DNA of 35,694 nt from a virus. The notes beneath the pieces were generated by a model. That model was not told the DNA's origin. It made no database searches and was given only the letters and a program-made list of their open reading frames with translations. Each line of letters starts with the position of its first letter. The stretch's first letter is position 1. Both the position numbers and the translations under genes were made by a program. Below, in pieces: positions 8,520 through 17,166 of the stretch. The DNA is taken from positions 1 through 35,694 of the IMG/VR virus record IMGVR_UViG_3300031578_004767. The stretch is one strand, 5' to 3'.

Positions 8520-9228
8520 TCAAATGCTCCTTTAAAAAGTGATAATTTTTAATTTTCTTGTCCGTGTATTCAGGCATATATTCAAGGACAAGATCACCAT
8601 TCCATTTAATAAATTTCAAATGGTTGACAAATGCCATTAGATTCAAATCACCCTTCCCTGTATTGAATGGCATATGTTGTTTTCTTTCAGAATAGATTCT
8701 GTTTGATAAATGAATTACTTCGGTGTATGGAAGTAATGTATATAATATTTTGTGATCTAACCAAATCTCTTCCGTGTGTGATGTATCAAGACAAAGTCCA
8801 AAATATTGTGGATACTCAATACAATATTTTAATATTTCAAGAGGCGATCTTAGTTCTTTCTTTTTTCTCCACTGAAAATTCTCAATACATAATTTATATT
8901 TTGGAAGAGTTTGACTTCCAACATGATCATTGATATAATAATGAATAAAACTGGTGATTAATTTATTAGGATGGATTACAAACTTTTCTGTTCCTACTGT
9001 TTCATGTATTTTATTCATTAATTTTATTATTTCATATTGTGGTCTTTTTAGAGTATCTAGGGGAAGGTGAACTACATTTACGTTCACATTGTTTCGTTCT
9101 AAGAAGTTCAAGTTACCTTCTGAGTATCTTTCGTATTTGTATAATGCCCATTGTATATTTTCCGGAATATAATTAAGATTATATCGGTTATCTTCCCCAA
9201 ATCCGTATGAGATTGAAACTCGAATCAT
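8512..9228 (-). CDS. Xylose-isomerase/AP-endonuclease-2-type TIM barrel protein
   Basis: A 238-residue protein with the strand-end metal ligands expected of the AP_endonuc_2 superfamily (endonuclease IV, sugar isomerases/epimerases). These are His54 in VVHLP, His86 in FVIHPN, Glu116 in LCIENFQW, Asp148 and His151 in LCLDTSHT, His173 in VIHLSN, and Glu216 in LVLEYMPE. GKGDLNL near residue 191 matches the G-x-G-D segment of the family. It could be an AP endonuclease or a sugar or cofactor isomerase. Its ATGA overlap with FolE2 hints at a shared pathway, but no substrate can be read from sequence. Confidence 0.75.
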   Translation of the reverse strand: MIRVSISYGFGEDNRYNLNYIPENIQWALYKYERYSEGNLNFLERNNVNVNVVHLPLDTLKRPQYEIIKLMNKIHETVGTEKFVIHPNKLITSFIHYYINDHVGSQTLPKYKLCIENFQWRKKKELRSPLEILKYCIEYPQYFGLCLDTSHTEEIWLDHKILYTLLPYTEVIHLSNRIYSERKQHMPFNTGKGDLNLMAFVNHLKFIKWNGDLVLEYMPEYTDKKIKNYHFLKEHLNG

Positions 9229-10115
9229 ATGTACCGCCTTCCATCAAATCCTCCAGCAATACCTTTCCAGTTTACAGCTACAGCTTCCGAAGTATGGATG
9301 GACTCCTCATGAATACATTTCACAATCCAATCCATAATACCGGGTATGCTATCGACGGCACTTGATATAATTCTTATTGCATCTTCAACAAACATCGGAT
9401 TTTCTGCTGCAACTCGAGCTATTTCTTGTTCGTCGATTCTTTTGATAATTGGATAAGGTAATGTTGGTATACTACTTTCAACTGCATCAATTATATCCTC
9501 TAACCAAATGTAATGCTTGTCTGTATCTACCTCGGTTAAAATGTGAGCAAACGATCTCTGATTATGTGGAAATCCAGCTCCATCTAATGCATTACATAAT
9601 TCAGCAGAGCATGGACAATATGATGAGTATTGAACTGTTACTCCTTGAAAGAATCTAAATCTGTCAATTGACGGATGATTTATGTCTCCGCTTTCTTGCA
9701 CATCTTTGATTTTATAAATCTGTCCCTCGAACTTACACTTGTAGTATATTGGAAATGAATTATCTGTTTTAATTGATTTTCGATTAATTGGCATTCTGAA
9801 TTGAAACCTCATAAATGCCGATGACCCTCCAACATTTTTTAACATCATAAAGATGATTTCTTTTATTAATTTGCTTTTTAAAGGTAAGTCTAAATAAGGT
9901 TTTAATGTTAATAATAATCTTGACATTGAGATCCCTTTTGTGCCTTCGTCTAAATCAGTCATCATTGTGACATTTGCAGTCAGCTGATGAAAACCTCCAT
10001 ATTTAGATTCTAACTTAAAAGGTACCTCAACATTTTCCACCCCCACCTGTTTAATAGGAATTGTTATGTCGGGTAAATCGCATTGAATGTCGGGTAAGCA
10101 TTCTTTATCTGTCAT
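9225..10115 (-). CDS. folE2: GTP cyclohydrolase FolE2 (type IB)
   Basis: A 296-residue enzyme that would convert GTP to dihydroneopterin triphosphate, the first step of folate, pterin and 7-deazaguanine pathways. Family signatures are GISMSRLL (61-68, the MSR box), YCPCSAELC (167-174, with the metal-binding Cys169 in PCS), PHNQRS (183-188), YPIIKRIDEQ and ENPMFVEDAIR (238-248), and the final HEESIHTSEAVA. The ATG at 10115 is preferred over a longer frame. It has GGAG six bases upstream, and the family begins near the LPDIQ segment. The gene starts inside the end of the small zinc-knuckle gene. QueD at 31.8-32.2 kb uses this product. Confidence 0.93.
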   Translation of the reverse strand: MTDKECLPDIQCDLPDITIPIKQVGVENVEVPFKLESKYGGFHQLTANVTMMTDLDEGTKGISMSRLLLTLKPYLDLPLKSKLIKEIIFMMLKNVGGSSAFMRFQFRMPINRKSIKTDNSFPIYYKCKFEGQIYKIKDVQESGDINHPSIDRFRFFQGVTVQYSSYCPCSAELCNALDGAGFPHNQRSFAHILTEVDTDKHYIWLEDIIDAVESSIPTLPYPIIKRIDEQEIARVAAENPMFVEDAIRIISSAVDSIPGIMDWIVKCIHEESIHTSEAVAVNWKGIAGGFDGRRYI

Positions 10116-10353
10116 AATATGCTCCTTTATAAAATCCTTCTCTAACAGGATCTTCCCATTTGGGATAGTTTGGTATTTCGTGTTCTCTATCATTTGAACA
10201 CTCAAATAATAATTCGGGGGTATCCCAAAAACCCCTTTGGTGGGCATCATCCCTGACTATCTTTCCTTTTTCAAGACGGAAATATTTGTCTTCGACGTGA
10301 TACCTGAGTGTGACTTCTGCTTTGCAGATTGGACAATATCTGTTTTCAAACAT
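10105..10353 (-). CDS. Small zinc-knuckle protein (82 aa)
   Basis: An 82-residue hypothetical protein. The start reads FENRYCPICKAEV, a CxxC knuckle at Cys7 and Cys10. A later ECSNDREH offers a possible second Cys/His pair, so a single zinc ribbon is plausible. The rest is polar. GGAG lies nine bases before ATG 10353. The gene overlaps its upstream neighbour by 97 bases in a different frame and its downstream neighbour folE2 by 11 bases. The function is unknown. Confidence 0.6.
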   Translation of the reverse strand: MFENRYCPICKAEVTLRYHVEDKYFRLEKGKIVRDDAHQRGFWDTPELLFECSNDREHEIPNYPKWEDPVREGFYKGAYYDR

Positions 10354-10652
10354 TTTGGTTCACTCCATAAATTTTCTGGGTCGAATTTAACAGCTTGAAT
10401 GGGGTCGATTTTTTCTTCTATATTGGTATATTTGATTGGCCGGTTAGCTATTTCCTCTTTAAAGAAATCGTTAATAGGAGGTTTTTTCATTCCGAAATTA
10501 TAACGAAAGTCGGAATAGTATTGTTTATACCAAAGTTCTCTATCTCTACGAAAATAGTCCTCCTCGGTTACAACTTTATAATCGGTTGAGAGGTTGGTAC
10601 AAGATGATGTTGCCTCGTACCAACCCCACCTCTTCTCATTAGGAACTCCCAC
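10257..10652 (-). CDS. Hypothetical protein (131 aa, GTG start)
   Basis: An unrecognised protein rich in Tyr, Trp and charged residues (for example RRDRELWYKQYYSD). I chose GTG 10652 because GGAG lies nine bases before it, whereas an in-frame TTG at 10661 touches the GGAG. The last 32 codons lie over the start of the small zinc-knuckle gene in another frame, an unusually long overlap. The start overlaps the end of the RNA polymerase beta gene by 14 bases, suggesting coupling. No domain is visible. Confidence 0.5.
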   Translation of the reverse strand: MGVPNEKRWGWYEATSSCTNLSTDYKVVTEEDYFRRDRELWYKQYYSDFRYNFGMKKPPINDFFKEEIANRPIKYTNIEEKIDPIQAVKFDPENLWSEPKCLKTDIVQSAKQKSHSGITSKTNISVLKKER

Positions 10653-13600
10653 GATAATCAACTCCTAAGACTGTAAGATAAGAGTTCAACAGTTTAACAG
10701 ATTCAGGCATTGGGTCTAAATCTTTTGAGTCTTCTATACCAACTCTACCCGGGTCAATGCAGTTTCTGATGTAATCGTTCTTCAAATCTATACAATCTGA
10801 TTTTGTTGTCAGAAATTCAAATAAATTCTTTGGAGCATCATGACCAATAATACATGCTGTTTCCATTTCACCACATCTTTGTCCACCTTTGTTTTTTCGA
10901 CCCCCTAATGGTTGCAAGGTTCTTTTCGCATATGACCCGATTCCCCTTGCTGCTAATTTTTCTTCTGCTATATGAACCATTCTGAAGAAATAAAGATATC
11001 CGGCTGCAATATCATTTAATAGATATTTTCTTGCAATAGGATCATATATTTTATATTTAAAAGTAGATCCTGTATATTGTAATGCTTGAGTCAAATCTTT
11101 TAATTGACAAGATTCAAATGGAGGCTGAATAATCGACAGAGTTTCAATAAATTCTTCATCTATTTTTTTCGGCAGTTGCTCTATGAATTGTTTAATATAC
11201 CATTTATCTTTTGTTTTGTCAATTATATCAATGTATCCTAACAGATATGACTTAAGATCTTCTTGACTTCCTTCTTCTAATATTTTTAGAAGGTTTTGTT
11301 GTAGATCATATAAAGACATTGACAAATGTAACTCAAATAATTGACCGATATTCATACGAGAGATTATACCCAATGGATTGATGCATATATCAAGATGTCT
11401 TCCATCTGGCAGTTGTGGCATTTTATCATGTGGTAATATTCTTGATATAACTCCTTTGTTTCCATGTCTATTGGCAATTTTATCCCCGACCTTGATTGAT
11501 CGAACATGAATGCCATACATTTCAACATAAATACCGTTAACCCTTTCTTTCTTATTTTTATATTTACCTACGAAAGAAAATAATTCTAAGTCTTTCTCTC
11601 TGATGAATTTAACAGCTTGATCTCGGGGTAGTTTCTCTTTAACGATAGATCTCAGAGCTAATTCTTTTTCTTTTTGCTTTTCAATAGTTTTCTCTACCCA
11701 TTCTTTATATTCTGGAATGTCTCCATTCCATTCGTTAGCAAATATTTTTACACCTGAAATGATATAAGATTTTTCTGCTTCCAAAGGTGTTGCTTCTGAA
11801 AAAACTGAATATAAATCATCTGCTGATAGAGTTTTCATAATTGCATACGGATCTCCCTGTGCGACTCTATCAAGAGTACTTGGTAATGGTTTATATTCAT
11901 CGTTTGTTAATGTCAATAAAACCTTATGGGGAGGAATAGTAAATGATAAATCTTTGAAATGGGCTGAAGTGAATGTTTCTTCATTTACTAACCTGTCGGA
12001 TATGATAATTCCATCTTCATAGTTATGACCATAATAAATCATAACTCCTGTTAGAAGATTTCGGCCGAAAGTGATTTCGCCATTCTGAACAAAGTTGCTT
12101 TCAGCTAATATTTCCCCAGCTTTGAATTTGCTACCTACACTGACATAAACTTTCATTAAATCCATATGTTCAACATAAATATTTCTATATGAAACGTCAA
12201 AGATGTCAACCGTTTTATCATCATAAACAACCATTAAATATTTTTCATCAAGGTGAACGACCTCACCATCTTTTTTAGCACACTTGATAAATTGTGTATG
12301 CTTTGTATATAAACCTTCACACCCGGATTTAATCATCGGTTGGTCAAAGTCTTTTAACATGATTGCTTGCCTCATTTGTGATGATGCCATTTGTAATCTT
12401 GTTTGATCATCATGCTCACAGAATGGGGTAAACGACACAGGTATTGAAATGGGTTGTTTCTCGCATATATCGCTTGTAAAACGGAGTTCGTCATCCAACT
12501 TGACATTAGGGATGAGGTTTTGTAGAACACCGCAATTATCGCGGTCTGGGGTGTCTACTGGACAAATACGACCGAACATTGTTGGACATATATCCCTTAA
12601 ATGTTTAGGAATGTTTTCCCTTTTAAATCCACCGGGACCCAAAAGACTTATCCTTGATAATTTGGTTAATTCTTCAATTGGGTTAATTGAAAAATCGAAC
12701 TGAACAATATCTGATACATTACATTCTGTTAATATCATAGATGAATTAATATTGAATTTTGGAGCTTTTGATGTTCTGTTTGAAAAGCACATATCGAAAA
12801 TAATTTTTGAAAGCTTTGCAAATATCATATATTCAAAACATCTAACTCTTTTATTTATAAATAGAGTATCATCTACATCTCCTGTTGCGATTGTATGAAC
12901 CAACTCGTCTAACAATGATCCTGTTTGAAGTAAATTTTTTGTAAATATATCAACTTGCGGAATTAAATCAAGAGCATATACAATATCATGCCCTTTTGAT
13001 TTAGAATTATATCTTGAATACATACGACCTATCTCTAATATAAAATCGTCCTGTGTGTCGGTTTTTAATTCATCGTAAATCATTTTACATTCAGATACTA
13101 ATATATCCATCAACTCGATTTTACCTAAGTCATCTAATTTGACATTTGCTAAATCAAATTTCTTGATCATTTCGTCAACCCCAAAATATGCAAACATCAA
13201 GATAGATAACGGAACCTTTTTTCCCAAAAAACTTACTTTGATAAATGGTTGTTCTCTATCTTTGAAGATCATTAGGGTTGCGACATTGGTTCTTAATTTA
13301 ATATTTTCTCCTCTTGTAACAATGGGGATATCAAATAGTTGAAATAAAGGGATTTTTCTACGCCCGTTTATTACAATATAATTATCGTCAACTAATTTAG
13401 GAAGATGTAAACTCAAATCAATATTTGCTGTTCCCTTTTGCAATTTAATTGCAAGGGTTTGTTTTATCGTCTTTGATAATTCTCCAGACGAAAATCTTGA
13501 TTCCTTTATGTCCAGTTCATTCAACTGGAATCCTAAATCTATTGCAGGTTGGAGTATTTGTCTTGTTACGGGTAAAATCTGTTTGTAGTCATTCACTCGA

Positions 13601-13659
13601 AGTGTGAAGATGTTTTTATCTTCATTTTGAATCTTAAAGATTGGATTAATTATGTTCAA
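10639..13659 (-). CDS. rpoB: DNA-directed RNA polymerase beta subunit (phage-encoded, unsplit)
   Basis: A 1006-residue multisubunit RNA polymerase beta homologue, shorter than the roughly 1340 residues of Escherichia coli. Conserved motifs appear in order. These are SLLGPGGF (338-345), CPVDTPDRDNCGVLQN (366-381), YGHNYEDGIIIS (543-554), and KVGDKIANRHGNKGVISR with the switch region PHDKMPQLPDGRHLDI. Near the C-terminus come GIGSYAKRTLQPLGGRK and GGQRCGEMETACI. All lie in one frame, unlike the split beta subunits of phiKZ-type phages. The start is TTG 13659, with GGAGGAG five bases upstream. It would transcribe phage genes together with the beta' gene just upstream. Confidence 0.96.
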   Translation of the reverse strand: MNIINPIFKIQNEDKNIFTLRVNDYKQILPVTRQILQPAIDLGFQLNELDIKESRFSSGELSKTIKQTLAIKLQKGTANIDLSLHLPKLVDDNYIVINGRRKIPLFQLFDIPIVTRGENIKLRTNVATLMIFKDREQPFIKVSFLGKKVPLSILMFAYFGVDEMIKKFDLANVKLDDLGKIELMDILVSECKMIYDELKTDTQDDFILEIGRMYSRYNSKSKGHDIVYALDLIPQVDIFTKNLLQTGSLLDELVHTIATGDVDDTLFINKRVRCFEYMIFAKLSKIIFDMCFSNRTSKAPKFNINSSMILTECNVSDIVQFDFSINPIEELTKLSRISLLGPGGFKRENIPKHLRDICPTMFGRICPVDTPDRDNCGVLQNLIPNVKLDDELRFTSDICEKQPISIPVSFTPFCEHDDQTRLQMASSQMRQAIMLKDFDQPMIKSGCEGLYTKHTQFIKCAKKDGEVVHLDEKYLMVVYDDKTVDIFDVSYRNIYVEHMDLMKVYVSVGSKFKAGEILAESNFVQNGEITFGRNLLTGVMIYYGHNYEDGIIISDRLVNEETFTSAHFKDLSFTIPPHKVLLTLTNDEYKPLPSTLDRVAQGDPYAIMKTLSADDLYSVFSEATPLEAEKSYIISGVKIFANEWNGDIPEYKEWVEKTIEKQKEKELALRSIVKEKLPRDQAVKFIREKDLELFSFVGKYKNKKERVNGIYVEMYGIHVRSIKVGDKIANRHGNKGVISRILPHDKMPQLPDGRHLDICINPLGIISRMNIGQLFELHLSMSLYDLQQNLLKILEEGSQEDLKSYLLGYIDIIDKTKDKWYIKQFIEQLPKKIDEEFIETLSIIQPPFESCQLKDLTQALQYTGSTFKYKIYDPIARKYLLNDIAAGYLYFFRMVHIAEEKLAARGIGSYAKRTLQPLGGRKNKGGQRCGEMETACIIGHDAPKNLFEFLTTKSDCIDLKNDYIRNCIDPGRVGIEDSKDLDPMPESVKLLNSYLTVLGVDYRGSS

Positions 13660-13661
13660 AT

Positions 13662-13838
13662 TTACTCCTCCTCATACTGTTTTTTAAGACTTTCTAAAAG
13701 TACGTCGTCTTCAATATAATATACTACGCTTTCAGAACAGGCATTTAATATTAACTGACCTAATCGAAGGTCTGGATGTTTATACCAGACCTTCGATACC
13801 ATTCGTAATACTTCATTGATTCTGTTGGGGTCTCTCAT
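13662..13838 (-). CDS. DUF1040-like small protein between the RNA polymerase genes
   Basis: A 58-residue protein beginning MRDPNRINEVLRMVSKVW and continuing PDLRLGQLI, ending in the acidic EDDVLLESLKKQ segment. This matches my memory of the DUF1040/YihD-type family, where MRDP-x-RI and PDLRLGQLI are the hallmarks. The ATG at 13838 overlaps the beta' stop as ATGA, and its final GAGGAG codons form the ribosome binding site of the beta gene, so the three genes are translationally linked. Its codons also contain a perfect 13-bp inverted repeat. A role beside the polymerase is inference. Confidence 0.75.
   Translation of the reverse strand: MRDPNRINEVLRMVSKVWYKHPDLRLGQLILNACSESVVYYIEDDVLLESLKKQYEEE
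13763..13797. repeat. Perfect 13-bp inverted repeat inside the DUF1040-like gene
   Basis: ATCGAAGGTCTGG at 13763-13775 and CCAGACCTTCGAT at 13785-13797 are exact reverse complements separated by nine bases (ATGTTTATA). The repeat lies within codons for VSKVWYKHPDLRL, so it must satisfy both protein and RNA/DNA constraints. In the minus-strand transcript it would form a strong stem-loop between the beta' and beta coding regions. No U-tract follows. Confidence 0.85.
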
Positions 13839-16519
13839 TCGATATACTCCCCTTTTAAAATTTTATCCATTATACCAGAATATTTTCCTTCGTTAAGAAT
13901 ACCTTGGAGAATACTTCTCTTTGGATTTGAGAATGCCATTGCTAATATCCAACTCTCTTGGTTTGGAACAGATTGAATTGAATAATAATCCGGAGCTATT
14001 AAATGACGATTATTTAATAATCTCCATTTTTGATGATTCTTCCACATTAACTGAGCCACGACACATTCAAAATGGACATGGTAAATATCTTTATCATATA
14101 CTTCAAATAGCTCTGAAACTATATCTGTATATGTTTTATTCTTGAACTTATGCAGGAGCTGAGATACTGATGCAAGATCACCGATAATATCTTTTTGTCT
14201 CATTGACTCTGTTTCGGTGTCCTGTCCTTGTATTACAGCTGAACCTGACGTATGGAATGTCCTGAGAACTAATTGTGTCCCACGCTCACCAAGAGTTTGA
14301 GCAGCTATGATTCCAACGAATCTGCTGTTTAATTTTTTATGTAAATCTCCATAACAAGTCTGACATAATTTGGGTGATTTACATAATATCGGAGTTCGAA
14401 TCCATATAGTTTTTCCGATTATATCTTTGTAATTTTGCTTGGTGATTAACTCAAGAGTTCCTTTATTTGACTGGTATTTGTTGACTAACATTCTAGCTTT
14501 TCTTTCAGTTTTCACATATACTTCCAAACAATCTGTAGTTCCACAATCTTCTAACTCTGTATGAATTTGGAGGTTAGCACAAGTAAAAATTAATTTTCTT
14601 GAAAGATATCCTGATGTTCCTGTATTCAGCGCAATGTCAAGAAGACCTTTTCGGCATCCGTATGTTGAATAAAAGAACTCTTCTTCTGATAATCCTTCGA
14701 CTAAATTATGTTTGATTGGTATTGGCAAAATTTCTCCGTCGAAATTTGATACAAATCCTCGGGTCATGATTATCTGTTTAACCTGGTCCCAACTTCCTCT
14801 AGCACCAGATTCAATCATGTATGCGTATTCAAAGTTTTCTCTTAAAGCTTTTGTAATTCCCTTATTCGATGATGCAACTAATTGTTGTCTGATTGTGTCT
14901 TTCTCATAAATTTTATCCCTTAATAATGTTAAGGAATCCGATTGAAAGTTTTCCAGTGACATAGTGCAACCAAATAAAGTTGCATATGTGAAACCTATTG
15001 CTTTTATATTATCCAAAACTTTAACAATTTCATCAATTGGATATCTATCTTTTATATCATTCAAAATGTCTAATAATTTCTTTTCATTGACAACTTCTTC
15101 AACTCTTGGATAATCATCTGGAAGGGAATTGTTGAAAATATTGATGCCTGTTTGATCGTCCAGTTGACCATCAAAGACACCTGTTGTTAAGAAATAAATT
15201 CCTAAAATAATATCCTGACTTGGAGTTGTTGTTAAAGTTTCATTTGATGGACTGCTTAAATTTTTGATAGCTGCAATTTTTTCTATTATTTCATCTTTTG
15301 CTCCTTCTGTTACAGGAATATAAACTGCCATTTGGTCTCCATCAAAGTCAGCATTGAATGGAGGACACACTAACGGATGAATTTTAATAACTTGATCTGA
15401 TGTAATCAAAATTTTAAATCCCAACATTCCTAATCTATGCAAAGATGGTTGTCTATTCAAGATACACATTTGACCTTCAACAACGTCCTTACATATTTTA
15501 AAAAGATCAGGTTTCTTTAATTCAATACATCTATCAACAAAATCAATAGCTTTATTTAACAACTTATATTTACCTACCTGAATAATTCGTTTTGCAATAG
15601 GAAGTTTGAACATTTCTAATGCCATAAAATATGGTAGTTTACATTCATTCAAAGATAATGAAGGATCTGGAGTTATAACAGCTCTACCCGAAAAGTCAAT
15701 CCTTTTTCCTAAAATGTTTCCACGAATTAACCCTTCCTTCTTTGCCATTTTTTCAAGGATACGATTATATAATTCATTTACATCTTTTTGTAGTTGTTTG
15801 AAATAAGTATAATATAAATTTTTATCTCTTTGAATGTTAAGAATTGTTCCTTGCATTAACTCTTTTTTGGTTAAGATTTGAACATAATACCTGTTAATTT
15901 TATCCATTAAGTGTTTGCCGCCTCCGCCTCTTGATGCAGGTCTCAAGTCTGGAGGAAGAACAATTACTTGATGGATCAGAAGACTATCAATATTAAGTAA
16001 AACATTTTTCCAGTCTTCAATTCCTTCCTCTGCCATTTGTGTAGCAACATCAAAAACTAGTTTATAAACGGCATCGGTCTTCTCATAGATTTGCACTCCA
16101 CGGGGTCTTTGTGTTTCATCGTAATTTACAACATGCTCTGTTCCATCAACATACATAAAACTTTTTTCATTTCGCATCAAATCATCAAGAGCTGATTTAA
16201 AAGTTTTACCTGCAATCTCAACTACGAGATCATAAAATAATGGGTTGACCACTGGAATGGGTAATATAATTTTAGCAAATCGAGTTCGTCTAACATCACT
16301 ATTGACAATATCGACGTGGCATAAATCACATTTGCCTCCAGTTTTTGGATTCGAGGGTCCATAATATGTCCCACATTGGCAAGTGTAATTTTTTACTGGT
16401 CCAAAAATTTGCTCGGAAAATAAACCCTCAGGATGGTATTTCTTTTTTGCTATGAGTTTTAGAGACGTCACTTCGTCTAAATTTTCACAAAAGTTTCTAT
16501 AACTAAGAATTTTTGGCAT
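13835..16519 (-). CDS. rpoC: DNA-directed RNA polymerase beta' subunit (phage-encoded, unsplit)
   Basis: A homologue of 894 residues (about 1400 in Escherichia coli). The N-terminal zinc site is C-x-C-x14-C-x2-C at Cys47, Cys49, Cys64 and Cys67. RQPSLHR lies at 356-362. The catalytic loop NADFDGDQM at 389-397 keeps all three magnesium-binding aspartates. The bridge-helix/trigger-loop region reads GARGSWDQVKQI and then YGCRKGLLDIALNTGTSGYL. A second Cys cluster (CKSPKLCQTCYGD) and GIIAAQTLGERGTQL follow. I chose ATG 16519 because GAGGAG sits about ten bases upstream; a TTG extension would put that site inside the gene. The subunit is one polypeptide. Confidence 0.96.
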   Translation of the reverse strand: MPKILSYRNFCENLDEVTSLKLIAKKKYHPEGLFSEQIFGPVKNYTCQCGTYYGPSNPKTGGKCDLCHVDIVNSDVRRTRFAKIILPIPVVNPLFYDLVVEIAGKTFKSALDDLMRNEKSFMYVDGTEHVVNYDETQRPRGVQIYEKTDAVYKLVFDVATQMAEEGIEDWKNVLLNIDSLLIHQVIVLPPDLRPASRGGGGKHLMDKINRYYVQILTKKELMQGTILNIQRDKNLYYTYFKQLQKDVNELYNRILEKMAKKEGLIRGNILGKRIDFSGRAVITPDPSLSLNECKLPYFMALEMFKLPIAKRIIQVGKYKLLNKAIDFVDRCIELKKPDLFKICKDVVEGQMCILNRQPSLHRLGMLGFKILITSDQVIKIHPLVCPPFNADFDGDQMAVYIPVTEGAKDEIIEKIAAIKNLSSPSNETLTTTPSQDIILGIYFLTTGVFDGQLDDQTGINIFNNSLPDDYPRVEEVVNEKKLLDILNDIKDRYPIDEIVKVLDNIKAIGFTYATLFGCTMSLENFQSDSLTLLRDKIYEKDTIRQQLVASSNKGITKALRENFEYAYMIESGARGSWDQVKQIIMTRGFVSNFDGEILPIPIKHNLVEGLSEEEFFYSTYGCRKGLLDIALNTGTSGYLSRKLIFTCANLQIHTELEDCGTTDCLEVYVKTERKARMLVNKYQSNKGTLELITKQNYKDIIGKTIWIRTPILCKSPKLCQTCYGDLHKKLNSRFVGIIAAQTLGERGTQLVLRTFHTSGSAVIQGQDTETESMRQKDIIGDLASVSQLLHKFKNKTYTDIVSELFEVYDKDIYHVHFECVVAQLMWKNHQKWRLLNNRHLIAPDYYSIQSVPNQESWILAMAFSNPKRSILQGILNEGKYSGIMDKILKGEYIE

Positions 16520-16520
16520 C

Positions 16521-16736
16521 TCAAGAGATCTCCTCTTTTTCTGCAAGTGATTCTAATAAATATTCTGCCAGAATCGTTAAATGCAGTTTGATTTTTTTGG
16601 CTACTATTTTTTCTAATGAAGGCATCAATACTTCCATTATTTTTTGTGCATCTTCTTCTTTAATAATTGTGTCATGTTTATCCAACTCTTCTTTAATTTT
16701 ATCTTGGATATAATTGTCTAAAGGGTGCTTCTGCAT
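16521..16736 (-). CDS. Small helical hypothetical protein (71 aa)
   Basis: A 71-residue, charged, predicted all-helical protein beginning MQKHPLDNYIQDKIKEEL. I chose ATG 16736 because GGAG is nine bases upstream; an upstream in-frame ATG has no such site. It overlaps the end of the E2-like gene by 38 bases and stops one base before the beta' start. It could be a small RNA polymerase accessory (omega-like in size) or a cassette component. No sequence motif supports either. Confidence 0.6.
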   Translation of the reverse strand: MQKHPLDNYIQDKIKEELDKHDTIIKEEDAQKIMEVLMPSLEKIVAKKIKLHLTILAEYLLESLAEKEEIS

Positions 16737-17166
16737 CGTGTATTTCTCCTTTGTCAAAGTTAACATTTATTTTCATAAAACCATCGACTGGTTTTGTTTC
16801 GTAATCTTTTTGATTAGGTCTAAAGTGAGATTCATCAAAATAATAAACTTCAAGTCTATTAATTAAAACATTTAATAGACAATTTATATCCGTAACTTCC
16901 GCACCATACTCCTCATCTCTTAGACAAAGTTCATCTGTATTCAAATCAGCGTTTGGGTGACTTCCGAAAATTCTAACTTCACTTAGTTTGTTGTTGAATC
17001 TTTTAATAATAAGACCTTCTAAATGTAATTTCTCATGAATTTTTGTTATTGTTTTCGGAACTCCATCATCTATAATAAATTTAGGAATTATTTTTCCAAC
17101 GAAAATATCATAATCAATTGATACATTTTCTTTACTTCCTGGTATATATAAATGCTTATGTTCCAT
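16699..17166 (-). CDS. E2-like ubiquitin-conjugating protein with HPN-x8-Cys
   Basis: A 155-residue protein that reads like a compact E2/UBC fold. A helix and strands lead to EVRIFGSHPN, and HPN falls at residues 70-72. DELCLRD follows, placing a candidate active-site Cys at 81. After it come helical DINCLLNVLINRLEV and YYFDESHFRP, matching the post-cysteine helix and the (N/D)P(D/E)-type segment of E2 enzymes. Eukaryotic E2s have HPN-x7-Cys-Leu, so the spacing differs by one. It would accept the modifier from an E1 as a thioester. The ATG at 17166 overlaps the ThiF-like stop as TAATG. Family membership is inferred from motif and context. Confidence 0.7.
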   Translation of the reverse strand: MEHKHLYIPGSKENVSIDYDIFVGKIIPKFIIDDGVPKTITKIHEKLHLEGLIIKRFNNKLSEVRIFGSHPNADLNTDELCLRDEEYGAEVTDINCLLNVLINRLEVYYFDESHFRPNQKDYETKPVDGFMKINVNFDKGEIHDAEAPFRQLYPR

